A stretch of DNA of 14,302 nt from Planctomycetota bacterium (GTDB lineage Bacteria; Planctomycetota; Planctomycetia; Pirellulales; Pirellulaceae). The position numbers and the translations under genes were made by a program. The stretch lies in assembly GCA_026692885.1 (NCBI GenBank), contig JAPLNJ010001102.1, positions 1-14,302 of the forward strand, given 5' to 3'. Position 1 is the stretch's first letter, and every line of letters starts with the position of its first letter. Positions 1-7,256 of this stretch are shown here, one piece after another. The notes under the pieces were generated by a model that saw only the letters and a list, made by a program, of their open reading frames with translations, made no database searches and was not told the origin of the DNA.

Positions 1-1
1 G

Positions 2-442
2 GAGCGTGTGCAGTACCGGATGCTGGTGCGTTTGAAACCCGGCGTTGCGGCGGGCTACCTGCACGACCAACTGTCGCTCGTCACGAACGAGGTAGGCGGC
101 CAGCTTCTGCCAGTGCCCGTCGAAGGCTTGATCGTTTCGCCCCTGAGCGTCAGCCCCGCGTCCCTGTCCCTCGGCGTTCTGACGCCGGGACAGACGGTGC
201 AGAAACGGTTGGTCGTACGCAGCAATAAGCCGTTCCACATCCTAGGCGTCACGTGTCAAGACAACGGATTCCAATTCGCGCCGGCCGATCAGCAGGCCAA
301 GACGCTGCATTTCGTGACGTTCGAATACAGGGCGGGGGACCAACCAGGAGCCATTGCCCGGACGATCAGAATCGAAACCGACTTGGGCCGAGGCCTCTCT
401 GCTGAATGCGTGGCCACCGTCACGGTGAAGCCAGCGTCCTAA
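2..442 (+). CDS. DUF1573-type protein, C-terminal part (5' truncated by window edge)
   Basis: The reading frame is open from the first base, so the start lies outside the window; the 146 visible codons are the C-terminal part. The visible protein has two beta-sandwich stretches. The first ends in LVTNEVGGQLLPVPVEG; the second begins with VSPASLSLGVLTPGQ and continues with KRLVVRSNKPFHILGV. This wording is characteristic of planctomycete DUF1573 proteins, which are secreted, immunoglobulin-like and of unknown role. No membrane helix or sorting tail is visible before the TAA stop. The gene converges on the minus-strand gene that ends at 599. The 156 bases between them show no convincing terminator hairpin. 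Family assignment is by recognition of the motif pattern; cell function is unknown. Confidence 0.75.
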   Translation, partial: ERVQYRMLVRLKPGVAAGYLHDQLSLVTNEVGGQLLPVPVEGLIVSPLSVSPASLSLGVLTPGQTVQKRLVVRSNKPFHILGVTCQDNGFQFAPADQQAKTLHFVTFEYRAGDQPGAIARTIRIETDLGRGLSAECVATVTVKPAS

Positions 443-598
443 CGCCGGACGGTATGGCCATGCTTCGGCGAGGTGTTGAACTTGGCTGGCTGGAAACTTG
501 TGATGGCGGGTCACGGACTTCACATCCGATGGCTCGCCAGCCGCGCAGGAAAGTTGGCGATACACGGTCGGTGTGCCGTCGACTTTCTTGGCGCGGGG

Positions 599-1381
599 CT
601 ATTTCGCGAACGCATCCGGCGACAGTCGTAGTTCGCCGAGATCGTTGTCGCCAGGCTGGATGAGAAGCTCGACGCGTCCCCGCGTCCAGGTCGTCACACG
701 GCCGGCGATTCTTACGCGAGTGATGTATCCGGCGTGCTCTTGCCAGACCTGGAAGGTCCATTTCCCGATGGGCAGGTGCTTAATCTCGAACTTGCCGTCT
801 TCATCCGAGACGGCCATGTAAGGGTCGTCTCGGACAATGAGCCAGCCTGACTCCCAGGGATGAAGGCTGCAGCTGACTCGCGCCGGCACACGTTCGGGGA
901 TGAGATACTGGTGACGTTCCTCGGCCTCCACGGGCAGCAGGATGTTGAGCGACGGATTGTTGAGCGTGTCGATCTTGGCACTGTCCCCGATGGGATTGCG
1001 GTTGCGGATCAGCAGCGTTTGGGTCGTCCGCAATTGGCTCACATGCGGGTTGAATCGGCAACCGTCGGCATCCAGGTGGACCACCGCCTGGGCGGTCTCC
1101 GCGTACGATGCATGCACGGGTAATTTGGCGTCGCCGCGTGCCCGGTAGATCCAGATCGCGACATTGGCCAACCCCTTGGTACCCGGTTTGACCACCAGCT
1201 GCTCTTCCAGGATGTGCTTGTTGCCGCAAAACTCCTTGTCCGCGGTGATCGTGAGTGGTTTTCGTACGGGCGGTTCGCCCTCGTAGATGAACTGTCCCTT
1301 CAAATGCCCCCACTCGGCCGCCGCGAGCGATGACGTCCACAGGACGGCGACAATCCCCAACCCATTCCACAGCTTCCACAT
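599..1381 (-). CDS. Secreted cupredoxin-like protein ('methylamine utilisation protein' family of planctomycetes)
   Basis: A 260-residue protein with an N-terminal signal peptide (hydrophobic residues about 8-20, cleavage near AAA-EW at 20-23). It starts at ATG behind a good ribosome site (AAGGGGAA). The body is a cupredoxin-like fold followed by a carboxypeptidase-regulatory-like beta-sandwich (YMAVSDEDGKFEIKHLPIGK, about 188-207). Motifs typical of this planctomycete family are FCGNKH (51-56), CRFNPHV (108-114), RNRNPIGDSAKIDTLNNPS (126-144) and CSLHPWESGW (171-180). Cys171 and His174 sit where blue-copper ligands are expected. The usual His after the NPxG motif is Asp133 here, and the usual Met after HPW is Glu177, so copper binding is doubtful. 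It is probably periplasmic or exported. It appears monocistronic, with about 214 bases of hairpin-rich spacer upstream. The substrate is unknown; the name 'methylamine utilisation' is only a database habit. Confidence 0.8.
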   Translation of the reverse strand: MWKLWNGLGIVAVLWTSSLAAAEWGHLKGQFIYEGEPPVRKPLTITADKEFCGNKHILEEQLVVKPGTKGLANVAIWIYRARGDAKLPVHASYAETAQAVVHLDADGCRFNPHVSQLRTTQTLLIRNRNPIGDSAKIDTLNNPSLNILLPVEAEERHQYLIPERVPARVSCSLHPWESGWLIVRDDPYMAVSDEDGKFEIKHLPIGKWTFQVWQEHAGYITRVRIAGRVTTWTRGRVELLIQPGDNDLGELRLSPDAFAK

Positions 1382-1470
1382 GGCGGTTCCCCTTTTGCTC
1401 AGGTGTGCTTAATTGCTGCTGAAAGGCTGAGCAACTAACGTGCCCGTCGGGTCGCACAATTGATATTGAC

Positions 1471-1493
1471 GGAAGACCGTTGCCTGGTCTTCC
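1471..1493. repeat. Perfect 8-bp inverted repeat (hairpin)
   Basis: GGAAGACC and GGTCTTCC flank a 7-base loop. There is no U-run on either side, so this is not a standard intrinsic terminator. It lies between the cupredoxin-like gene and the thioesterase gene, close to a second hairpin at 1539-1557. It could be an operator, an mRNA-stabilising structure, or part of the upstream region of the cupredoxin-like gene. Confidence 0.55.
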
Positions 1494-1535
1494 CTGTGAC
1501 AAACGTCCACGTGGTCACGTCTCTCGGAGATGCAA

Positions 1536-1557
1536 AACCCGGTCTCAGAGAGACCGG
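1536..1557 (-). terminator. Probable weak intrinsic terminator of the ABC-cyuA-thioesterase operon
   Basis: On the minus strand a perfect 7-bp stem (CCGGTCT / AGACCGG, 5-base loop) is followed by GTTTTGC. It lies about 40 bases after the thioesterase stop codon, where the end of the operon is expected. The U-run has only four bases, so termination may be weak or the hairpin may have another role. The word GTCCACGTG occurs on both sides of this region (1505-1513 and 1557-1565). Confidence 0.5.
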
Positions 1558-1595
1558 TCCACGTGAAGCGGGTAGATCATTTTCATCCGCTTGCC

Positions 1596-2156
1596 TTAGG
1601 GAACGCCTTTCCAGGTCGGCGTGTCCCCTGCCATCTCGGCAGCACCTTCGCGTTCAGTTGAGTCCGGTCCTCGCGTCCCGGAGGCCGCTGGTGACAACCA
1701 GGCATCTGGCACCCGTACTGCCACGACTTCCCCCTGCACGCACACTTGGCCGTTGGCCGAGACCGACACGCTGACCACGACTTTGCGGCCCTGGAACTCC
1801 TTGACACGGCCGCGAAGCTCCAAGGGTACGCCCAACGGCGTAGGCCGGAGATAGTCCACATGCAATGCAGCGGTCAGGAAGCGAAGCGGCGACTGCGTAT
1901 CCATGGCCCGATGCTCCGCCCGGTACGCCGCGGCCGCCGCCGTGCCCGTGCCGTGGCAGTCGATAATCGAGGCCAGCAGGCCCCCGTAGACGTAGCCCGG
2001 AATGGCCATGTGGTACGACTGCGGCTGGAAGACGGCCACCGTCTCCTCGCCGTCCCAGTAGCTCTTCAGTTGCAGACCCTTCGGGTTCAACCGGCCGCAA
2101 CCGTAGCAATGGCTCAGGGCGTCCGGGTAGTAGTCCTGAAAGGCTTTCTCCGTCAC
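1596..2156 (-). CDS. PaaI-like hotdog-fold acyl-CoA thioesterase
   Basis: A 186-residue protein. I chose the GTG start because GGGAGGAAG lies just upstream; the open frame continues further upstream but overlaps the cysteine desulfidase gene. The N-terminus carries HCYGCGRLNPKGLQLK (16-31), a Cys-containing lead-in common in this thioesterase family. The central hotdog helix motif is GYVYGGLLASIIDCHGT (54-70), followed by the strand HVDYLRPTPLG (99-109) and KVVVSVSVSANGQVCVQGE (125-143). The last 30 residues, after the hotdog domain, are polar and probably disordered. Family members hydrolyse acyl-CoA or other thioesters in the cytoplasm; the substrate cannot be read here. The usual HGG of PaaI proteins is YGG in this copy. 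It is the last gene of the ABC-cyuA operon, 47 bases after the desulfidase gene. Confidence 0.82.
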   Translation of the reverse strand: MTEKAFQDYYPDALSHCYGCGRLNPKGLQLKSYWDGEETVAVFQPQSYHMAIPGYVYGGLLASIIDCHGTGTAAAAAYRAEHRAMDTQSPLRFLTAALHVDYLRPTPLGVPLELRGRVKEFQGRKVVVSVSVSANGQVCVQGEVVAVRVPDAWLSPAASGTRGPDSTEREGAAEMAGDTPTWKGVP

Positions 2157-2203
2157 GTGGCTTCCTCCCGTGGTGAAACATGGCGCATCGTCCGGATGTG
2201 GAC

Positions 2204-3553
2204 TCAGTCTGACGCTGCCGAATGGTGGCTCTCTTCCACGTTCGAGAACTTTTTCGCCAACATGATACCAAGGATGGTTCGGTCGGTCTCGATCATGCCC
2301 TCGGTCGTCAGCGTGCCGATATTCTTCATGGTGTCTTCGGACGACCAACCGACGATGCCGTCGGTCGAGCTGACCGTGACTCCCTGAAGTGAGAACAGTG
2401 CTGCCTGCACAGCGGTGCCAGCGGCTGTGGCCAGTTTCAGCTCGCACCCACCCTTGGCACCGTCGCAAATCACGCCGGCCAGATCCTCGATGAGGTTCTT
2501 GATGGCACCTGCAATATGCTGTTCTGTGCCGCCCATCAAGAACGCGATTCCCGCCGCGGCTCCCGCTCCGGCCGCCACGGAGCACCCGCAAATGGCTGAC
2601 AGGCGGCCCGTGTACGCCTTCACGTACGCGGTGATGATGTGGCTCAGAGCAATGGCCTCCAGGACCGTGCGGTGGTCGACCGCGAGGAACTCCTCCACGG
2701 CCACGATGGGCAGAATGGCGGTCAGCCCGTGGTTGCCCGACCCGGCGCTGCTCATGGCCGGTAGTTGGGCACCAGACATGCGTGCATCGGCCGCCGACGA
2801 GGTGCGAATTCTGGCGGCGACGATCATATCGCGTTGGATCAAGCCCTGACGCGCCAACCGCTCCAGGGTGCGTCCCACTCCCAGGCCGCACCCGTGCTTG
2901 AGCCCATAGTCCGCCAATCGCACATTGACGTCGACGCCGGATTGCAGGAACTCGAGATCCGCCTCATCCAGGTCGTCCAATAAATCGAGCAGTTGGCCGA
3001 GGGATCGCGATTTGAGCCACGCCTCCAGGTCGGCCAGGCGACGGGACCGTTCGTCTTGACCCGATTCAGGCAGCAACGGGCTATTCGAGATCACCCTGCC
3101 GTCCAACATCAGCGCGACGATGTTGTTGTGTAATCCGCGGATGATGGATTCGGCCGTATGCTCCCCGGCGTGGACGATCGTCTTGATGTAGAGGCCGATT
3201 TGGTCGGTCAGGAGGTGCACTTCCACCCGGCCCTCGTCGACCAACCGCTTGGCCGCCCGCAACGCCACCTCGTCCACGGCATCGAGCACTTCCATGCTCC
3301 GCGCCGGGTCACCTCCGAGCGCCCCCAACGCCGCGGCCATATCGAGCCCGCACAGCCCTTGCGTGCCGGGGATCGATACGGCCATTCCGTTCTTGTAGAT
3401 GTTGGGATCGACCCACACCTCAATGCGGTCGATTTCGCTTCTCGACAGCAGGGAGGCGGAGGCGGCCGCACCGAGTGAAATCGCCACGGGCTCCGTGCAG
3501 CCCAAGGCCGGGGCCACCTCGATCTCCAGGATACCCTTCAACGTATAACCCAT
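2204..3553 (-). CDS. cyuA: L-cysteine desulfidase, CyuA / UPF0597 (YhaM) family
   Basis: A 449-residue cytoplasmic protein of full family length. The family breaks L-cysteine down to pyruvate, ammonia and sulfide with an oxygen-sensitive [4Fe-4S] cluster and without PLP. Signatures visible here are EVAPALGCTEPVAISL (12-27), PNIYKNGMAVSIPGT (50-64), GSGNHGL (271-277), CGCSVAAGAGAAAGI (322-336) and ICDGAKGGCELK (362-373). Cys19, Cys322 or Cys324, and Cys363 match in order and spacing the three cluster-ligating cysteines described for the archaeal enzyme. The ATG start at GYTLKGI fits the family's N-terminus and has AGGA upstream. It begins one base after a 32-codon ORF, which suggests translational coupling. 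It shares an operon with an ABC exporter-like system and a thioesterase, so sulfide release may feed a local pathway; that link is inference. Confidence 0.88.
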   Translation of the reverse strand: MGYTLKGILEIEVAPALGCTEPVAISLGAAASASLLSRSEIDRIEVWVDPNIYKNGMAVSIPGTQGLCGLDMAAALGALGGDPARSMEVLDAVDEVALRAAKRLVDEGRVEVHLLTDQIGLYIKTIVHAGEHTAESIIRGLHNNIVALMLDGRVISNSPLLPESGQDERSRRLADLEAWLKSRSLGQLLDLLDDLDEADLEFLQSGVDVNVRLADYGLKHGCGLGVGRTLERLARQGLIQRDMIVAARIRTSSAADARMSGAQLPAMSSAGSGNHGLTAILPIVAVEEFLAVDHRTVLEAIALSHIITAYVKAYTGRLSAICGCSVAAGAGAAAGIAFLMGGTEQHIAGAIKNLIEDLAGVICDGAKGGCELKLATAAGTAVQAALFSLQGVTVSSTDGIVGWSSEDTMKNIGTLTTEGMIETDRTILGIMLAKKFSNVEESHHSAASD

Positions 3554-3554
3554 A

Positions 3555-3653
3555 TCACCGTTCCTGGTCTTCTGTTGAGATCCGTTCCAGCAGGAGCTCA
3601 TGATAGAAGTTCAGAATTGCCTTCGAAATTTCCGTCTCATCGAGTGTTGCCAT
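3555..3653 (-). CDS. 32-codon ORF resembling the N-terminus of a Thi4-type thiazole synthase (remnant or true small protein)
   Basis: This short frame begins with ATG behind a clear ribosome site (GAGG, 8 bases before the start) and ends with TGA one base before the desulfidase ATG (TGA-T-ATG). It lies 44 bases after the permease stop, so it fills an otherwise empty slot in the operon. The peptide starts MATLDETEISKAILNFYHEL and ends in a charged stretch (ERISTEDQER). The pattern LDE-x-x-IS-x-AI-x-x-x-Y/F resembles the first residues of archaeal and Thermotoga-type Thi4 (sulfide-dependent thiazole synthase) before its FAD-binding GAGPSG motif. That motif and the rest of the enzyme are absent. 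It may be the remnant of a lost thi4 gene or a genuine coupling peptide. It contains no cysteine codon, so a cysteine-sensing leader peptide is unlikely. Confidence 0.5.
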   Translation of the reverse strand: MATLDETEISKAILNFYHELLLERISTEDQER

Positions 3654-3697
3654 CTTAGGGACCTCATAGACGAATTTAGTGCGCCTTCATGGCTCAA

Positions 3698-5149
3698 TCA
3701 TGTTCCCAATGATTTGGCCACGTCGGTACGGTACGCCGAGACGGCGGGAGACAATCCGCAGAGGACAGCCAGAATGAGCAAGGCGGGCAACAACAGCACT
3801 TCGCTGGTTTCCATGCTTAGGAACCCGATCGACACGCCGGTCCGCGCGGCGATGGTCGGCGCGGCCAGCCACGTCAACGTGTGAGCCAACACCCAGCCCA
3901 GGCAGCCGCCGCCCAGGCACAGCAAGACCGACTCCAGCAACACGATCACCATCACGGTGCCCCGCCCCGCCCCCAAGGCTCGGATCACCGCGATCTCGTG
4001 GCGCCGTTCGCTCATGGAGTTATAGATACTCACCAAGATGCTGACGCCGGAGACCACGCAGATCATCGCCGTGAGCAGCAGCAGCACACTCTGAATCGGG
4101 TCGACGAAAGTCGCAAAGAGCACGTAGATCTCTTGAATCGGTGCCACCGCCTGAGCCACCTGCCCCTTGTTGATCGTCCAGCGGACGCCGGGCGTCACGG
4201 TCTCGGCAGGCACCGCCGGATCGTTGGATTTCGTGCGTACCAAAATCGCCGTCACTTCCCGCTGGTTCATCGGCAACGGTTTCGCGTCTCGGTCGTGTTC
4301 GGCGTGTTCGTGAGCGTCACCAGCGTGTTCGGCATGCTCGCTGGCCGCCCCGGATTTCTCTTCATGGTGATCCGCGGACATCGTAGCGGCCTGACCTGTA
4401 TGCGTCTCTTCCCCGTCCGTCTTCGCATGATTGCTCATCAAGTAGAAACCTTCGATATTGACAAACACGGCGCGATCGTTCGGAGTGCCGGACGGTTTGA
4501 GGATCCCGACCACGGTGAAGCCTTCTGCGTGGTGTGTCCCCAATTCCGGATCACCGTGGGTGGGACTGACCCGGTCGCCGACGTGCAGTTTCAGTTCCCG
4601 TGCCGCCACCGAGCCGGCGACGGCTTCCCAGTAGCCATATTCCTGACTGCTATGCTGGAACTTGCGCCCCTCCGCGAATTCAAACCGCTGGTCGGCGTGG
4701 GGACCGAAGACCAGTTTCTCGAAGAAGTCCGGCGTCGTGCCGACCGAGCGGAACTCCCCATAGTAATCGCCGAGGCACACGGGGATCGCAAAGGCGGTGA
4801 AATCCGCGAACTGCCCCTGGCGACGCAAGTCGATGTTTCCGGGGTCTGCCTCCTCGTGTAGCCGCTGCTCGACGGACAGGAACTCCAGGTAGTAGGAGTA
4901 CGGTATGTTCTCCACCGGTTGGCTCAGGTAGTACACCGTGTTCAGGGTCAATTGCAGCTTACCGCCCTTGGCGCCCACGATCAGGTTGTAGCCCAAGCTG
5001 GCACTGTTTTGGAACGCATCGGAGACCACGCCGTGGACGGCCAGCACGGCCACGACCAGCATCACGCCGAGCGCCATGGACAGGGACGTGAGCGCGGACG
5101 CCAAGCCCCGCTGTTGAATGCTGCGCCAGGCAATCATAAACAGGTTCAT
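3698..5149 (-). CDS. ABC transporter permease, FtsX/MacB type, with His-rich periplasmic loop
   Basis: A 483-residue membrane protein with the FtsX/MacB layout: TM1 near 18-43, a large extracytoplasmic domain (about 44-345), then three more helices (about 352-376, 398-428 and 450-472). The motif MSERRHEIAVIRALGAGRG (379-397) between TM2 and TM3 is the coupling segment typical of this permease class. The periplasmic domain contains a low-complexity insert at about 241-286 with nine histidines mixed with Asp/Glu (for example EHAEHAGDAHEHAEHD, 271-286), which looks like a divalent-metal-binding stretch. The ATG overlaps the stop of the upstream ATPase gene (ATGA), so the two are co-translated. 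Known relatives export lipoproteins, peptides or envelope components, and some His-rich ones are linked to zinc. Metal transport or sensing is inferred, not shown. Confidence 0.87.
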   Translation of the reverse strand: MNLFMIAWRSIQQRGLASALTSLSMALGVMLVVAVLAVHGVVSDAFQNSASLGYNLIVGAKGGKLQLTLNTVYYLSQPVENIPYSYYLEFLSVEQRLHEEADPGNIDLRRQGQFADFTAFAIPVCLGDYYGEFRSVGTTPDFFEKLVFGPHADQRFEFAEGRKFQHSSQEYGYWEAVAGSVAARELKLHVGDRVSPTHGDPELGTHHAEGFTVVGILKPSGTPNDRAVFVNIEGFYLMSNHAKTDGEETHTGQAATMSADHHEEKSGAASEHAEHAGDAHEHAEHDRDAKPLPMNQREVTAILVRTKSNDPAVPAETVTPGVRWTINKGQVAQAVAPIQEIYVLFATFVDPIQSVLLLLTAMICVVSGVSILVSIYNSMSERRHEIAVIRALGAGRGTVMVIVLLESVLLCLGGGCLGWVLAHTLTWLAAPTIAARTGVSIGFLSMETSEVLLLPALLILAVLCGLSPAVSAYRTDVAKSLGT

Positions 5150-5820
5150 GTGAGTTCACCCACGTGATTGATGTCCGCCAAACGGTCGACGCGCTCAAAC
5201 TGAGTCGCCACTTCGGGAGTATGCGTGACCAGCACCAGCGCCACGTTCTCGTCGTGGCACGTCCGGCGGATCAAGTCAATGATCTGCTGCTGATTCGCCT
5301 GGTCGACGTTGGCGGTGGGCTCATCCGCGAGAATCACCATTGGACGGTTCGCCAGAGCCCGCGCCACGGCAACCCGCTGTTGCTCGCCGACCGACAGCGC
5401 CACGGGTTTGTGGTCGGCTCGCGCGCTCAAGCCGACTCGTTCCAACAGGTCCTTGGCCCGCCCCACGTCTTTCCGTCCGTGCGCGAAGGTCATGCCCAGC
5501 AACACGTTTTCGAGGGCCGTGAAACCTGGCAGCAGGTTAAACGTCTGAAAGATGTAGCCGGCTTTCGCTGCGCGGTAACGATCGCGCCCCGCCTCCGACA
5601 GACGGGCCAAATCCACGCCGTCCAGCCAGATCTCACCAGAATCCGCCCGGCTGATCCCGGCGATCACATGCAGCAAAGTCGTCTTGCCGCAACCGCTCGG
5701 GCCGACCAGCACCATCTGTTCGCCCCGCTCGACCTGAAAACGCGGAACCGCAAGGATCGGCAGCTCGGCGCCATTCGGTTCCCGATACGACTTCCTGACG
5801 TTCTTTAGTTCGAGGATCAC
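5146..5820 (-). CDS. ABC transporter ATP-binding protein (LolD/MacB-like)
   Basis: A 224-residue cytoplasmic ATPase that drives the permease encoded directly downstream. Walker A is GPSGCGKTT (40-48), the Q-loop is FQTFNLLPGFTALENV (91-106), the signature is LSVGEQQRVAVARA (142-155), Walker B is VILADEPTANVD (162-173), and the switch His is in LVTHTPEVA (197-205). The signature reads LSVGEQ rather than LSGGQ. I chose the GTG start at 5820, which begins ILELKNVRKSY as in the family and has AAAGG upstream. The frame stays open for another 116 codons, but that extension is low-quality sequence not typical of ABC proteins. It is the first gene of the operon that continues with the permease, the 32-codon ORF, the cysteine desulfidase and the thioesterase. 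Length and motifs are those of the LolD/MacB exporter subfamily. Confidence 0.9.
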   Translation of the reverse strand: MILELKNVRKSYREPNGAELPILAVPRFQVERGEQMVLVGPSGCGKTTLLHVIAGISRADSGEIWLDGVDLARLSEAGRDRYRAAKAGYIFQTFNLLPGFTALENVLLGMTFAHGRKDVGRAKDLLERVGLSARADHKPVALSVGEQQRVAVARALANRPMVILADEPTANVDQANQQQIIDLIRRTCHDENVALVLVTHTPEVATQFERVDRLADINHVGELT

Positions 5821-6089
5821 GCGCAACCTTTGCTGACGACTTGATCGTAAGAGGCGAAGAGATTGTCCTTCCGAGTGTTCGAGCATTCGGCGTGCCAACG
5901 CGGCTACACAGCATCTGGGCGAAGCCCTGGGAAACGCTACAAGAACGAAAGATGCCGGACACCGGACACCGCAGATTTGCGAGCGGGACTGAAGGAGTGT
6001 GGCAAAATGCCAGACGTCCAACCCTGGCGCATGGCGATTTGCAGTTGCCCACCCATTCGAGCGAACCTGGCGCGACGGCCCCGGGCAAG
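5821..6089. other. Spacer upstream of the ABC operon
   Basis: These 269 bases separate the polyferredoxin gene from the ABC ATPase gene; both are on the minus strand. They must hold the ABC operon promoter unless the operon is read through from the polyferredoxin gene. I see no clear -35/-10 pair. A small inverted repeat TGGCA-AAA-TGCCA lies at 6000-6012, and the word CGGACAC is repeated in tandem near 5957-5970. The open frames here look like chance frames. Confidence 0.4.
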
Positions 6090-7256
6090 TTACTGGACTG
6101 ATGCCGTTTTCTTCGGTTGCACCCGGCGGCAGTAGCCAATCGCCTCGTGCGGACACACGGTCAGACAACGGGCGCAGCTATAGCAATCGGCGGCGAACCG
6201 TCGGCCAGCCACGATGTCCTTAGCGGCTCCGGTCGGACAAGCGGCCCCACACGCGCCGCAACTGTTGCAGCGTGTGGGGTCCACGCGGATCCGATACAGG
6301 CTGACCCGCTCGGCGAGCCACGATACGAAGCCGAACGGACAGAGGAACTGACAGAACGGACGATATAGCACCAGGCCCAGTCCGAGGGAACCCACGACGG
6401 CCACGAGCATCGAGGGGCTTTCGAACTCGAAATTGAACAGATTGAACGGGTTGATCGGATGGTACAGCACGAACCCTCGCTTGCCCCCGATCCAGCCGAA
6501 TAGCATCAGCAGCATCAACACAAACAGCCCCGCCCGGACGACGTTAGACAATAGGAACGGCACCTTCCTGCGTTTCAGATGCCGCAGGATTGGCAGGCTG
6601 TAGACCAATTCTTGCAAGGCACCGAAGGGGCAAGCCCACCCGCAGACCAGCTTGTTGCCCACAATGGCCAGGAATAGAAAGAAAACCAGAGCCACGACAA
6701 CGGCCAGGACCGAAGGCTGGAGTCCCACCATCGCCTTGAACACCTTGACAGCACCTTCCATCGGGTTGGGCGATTTGCCCAGTGCGAACCCGCAGGCGAT
6801 GGATGCTACCACGAGCGTGCCCACGTAGACGCTGCGGGGATACCACGATCGGCGTTGGCTGTGCGGTGCGCCGTCCGGCTTTCCCAGCCGAACCAGGAAG
6901 ACCAAGGCCCACAGCACAATCGCAGCAAACACGAAGTACTTGAGCTGCTGGCCGCGATGTGACCACAGGTGTGCAGCGACACCGTCGAGCGCCGCTTGGC
7001 TGACTCCCAACTCGGCCAGCGAGGTGTCCATCGAGCCTTTTCCGGGCAGCCGCAATTCCTTGGCCAGGGCCTTGCCCGTGGTGTCCAGACGCGGGGCGAT
7101 CTGGCGGATCGTCATGGCCGTAGTCAGCGCCGGCGTCTGATCCCCATCACCTCGCGGTTGCAGAAGCCAACCCACGCCGACGATGCTGGCCGCCACGATC
7201 AGCGTGCCGCAAAGCCAAACGAGTTGAGACTTGGAGAGTTGGGAGAGATAGGACAT
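6090..7256 (-). CDS. Membrane-bound polyferredoxin (NapH/NosR-C-terminal type 4Fe-4S protein)
   Basis: A 388-residue inner-membrane electron-transfer protein. After TM1 (about 13-31) comes a soluble segment of about 70 residues (IRQIAPRLDTTGKALAKEL, 50-68), then further helices at about 106-123, 143-160, 182-200, 236-256 and 283-298. Two CxxxCP motifs mark the NapH/NosR/RdxA class: CGWACPFG (205-212) and CQFLCPFG (302-309). The C-terminus carries two 4Fe-4S ferredoxin clusters: Cys330, 333, 336, 340 (CNSCGACGAACP) and Cys358, 361, 364, 368 (CYSCARCLTVCP). Such proteins pass quinol electrons to periplasmic or membrane partners. The start has GAGG seven bases upstream. It is divergent from a C_GCAxxG_C_C redox protein, suggesting a shared redox role. 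The partner oxidoreductase is not in the window. Confidence 0.86.
   Translation of the reverse strand: MSYLSQLSKSQLVWLCGTLIVAASIVGVGWLLQPRGDGDQTPALTTAMTIRQIAPRLDTTGKALAKELRLPGKGSMDTSLAELGVSQAALDGVAAHLWSHRGQQLKYFVFAAIVLWALVFLVRLGKPDGAPHSQRRSWYPRSVYVGTLVVASIACGFALGKSPNPMEGAVKVFKAMVGLQPSVLAVVVALVFFLFLAIVGNKLVCGWACPFGALQELVYSLPILRHLKRRKVPFLLSNVVRAGLFVLMLLMLFGWIGGKRGFVLYHPINPFNLFNFEFESPSMLVAVVGSLGLGLVLYRPFCQFLCPFGFVSWLAERVSLYRIRVDPTRCNSCGACGAACPTGAAKDIVAGRRFAADCYSCARCLTVCPHEAIGYCRRVQPKKTASVQ

Noticed and set aside
2157..2891. N-terminal extension of the thioesterase frame
   Set aside because: It lies inside the cysteine desulfidase gene in another frame. The GTG at 2156 has a strong ribosome site.
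3554..3601. 16-codon upstream extension of the cysteine desulfidase
   Set aside because: It is the shadow of the 32-codon ORF. The family N-terminus begins at the ATG at 3553, which has its own ribosome site.
3555..3653. Cysteine-sensing leader peptide controlling cyuA
   Set aside because: The peptide has no cysteine codon, and there is no room for attenuator hairpins before the cyuA start.
6000..6012. TGGCA-AAA-TGCCA as a sigma-54 promoter
   Set aside because: The spacing between the GG and GC elements is too short for a sigma-54 site. It is only a small inverted repeat.
5821..6168. N-terminal extension of the ABC ATPase frame
   Set aside because: It overlaps the polyferredoxin gene and has no ABC-like sequence. 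The GTG at 5820 gives the standard family start.
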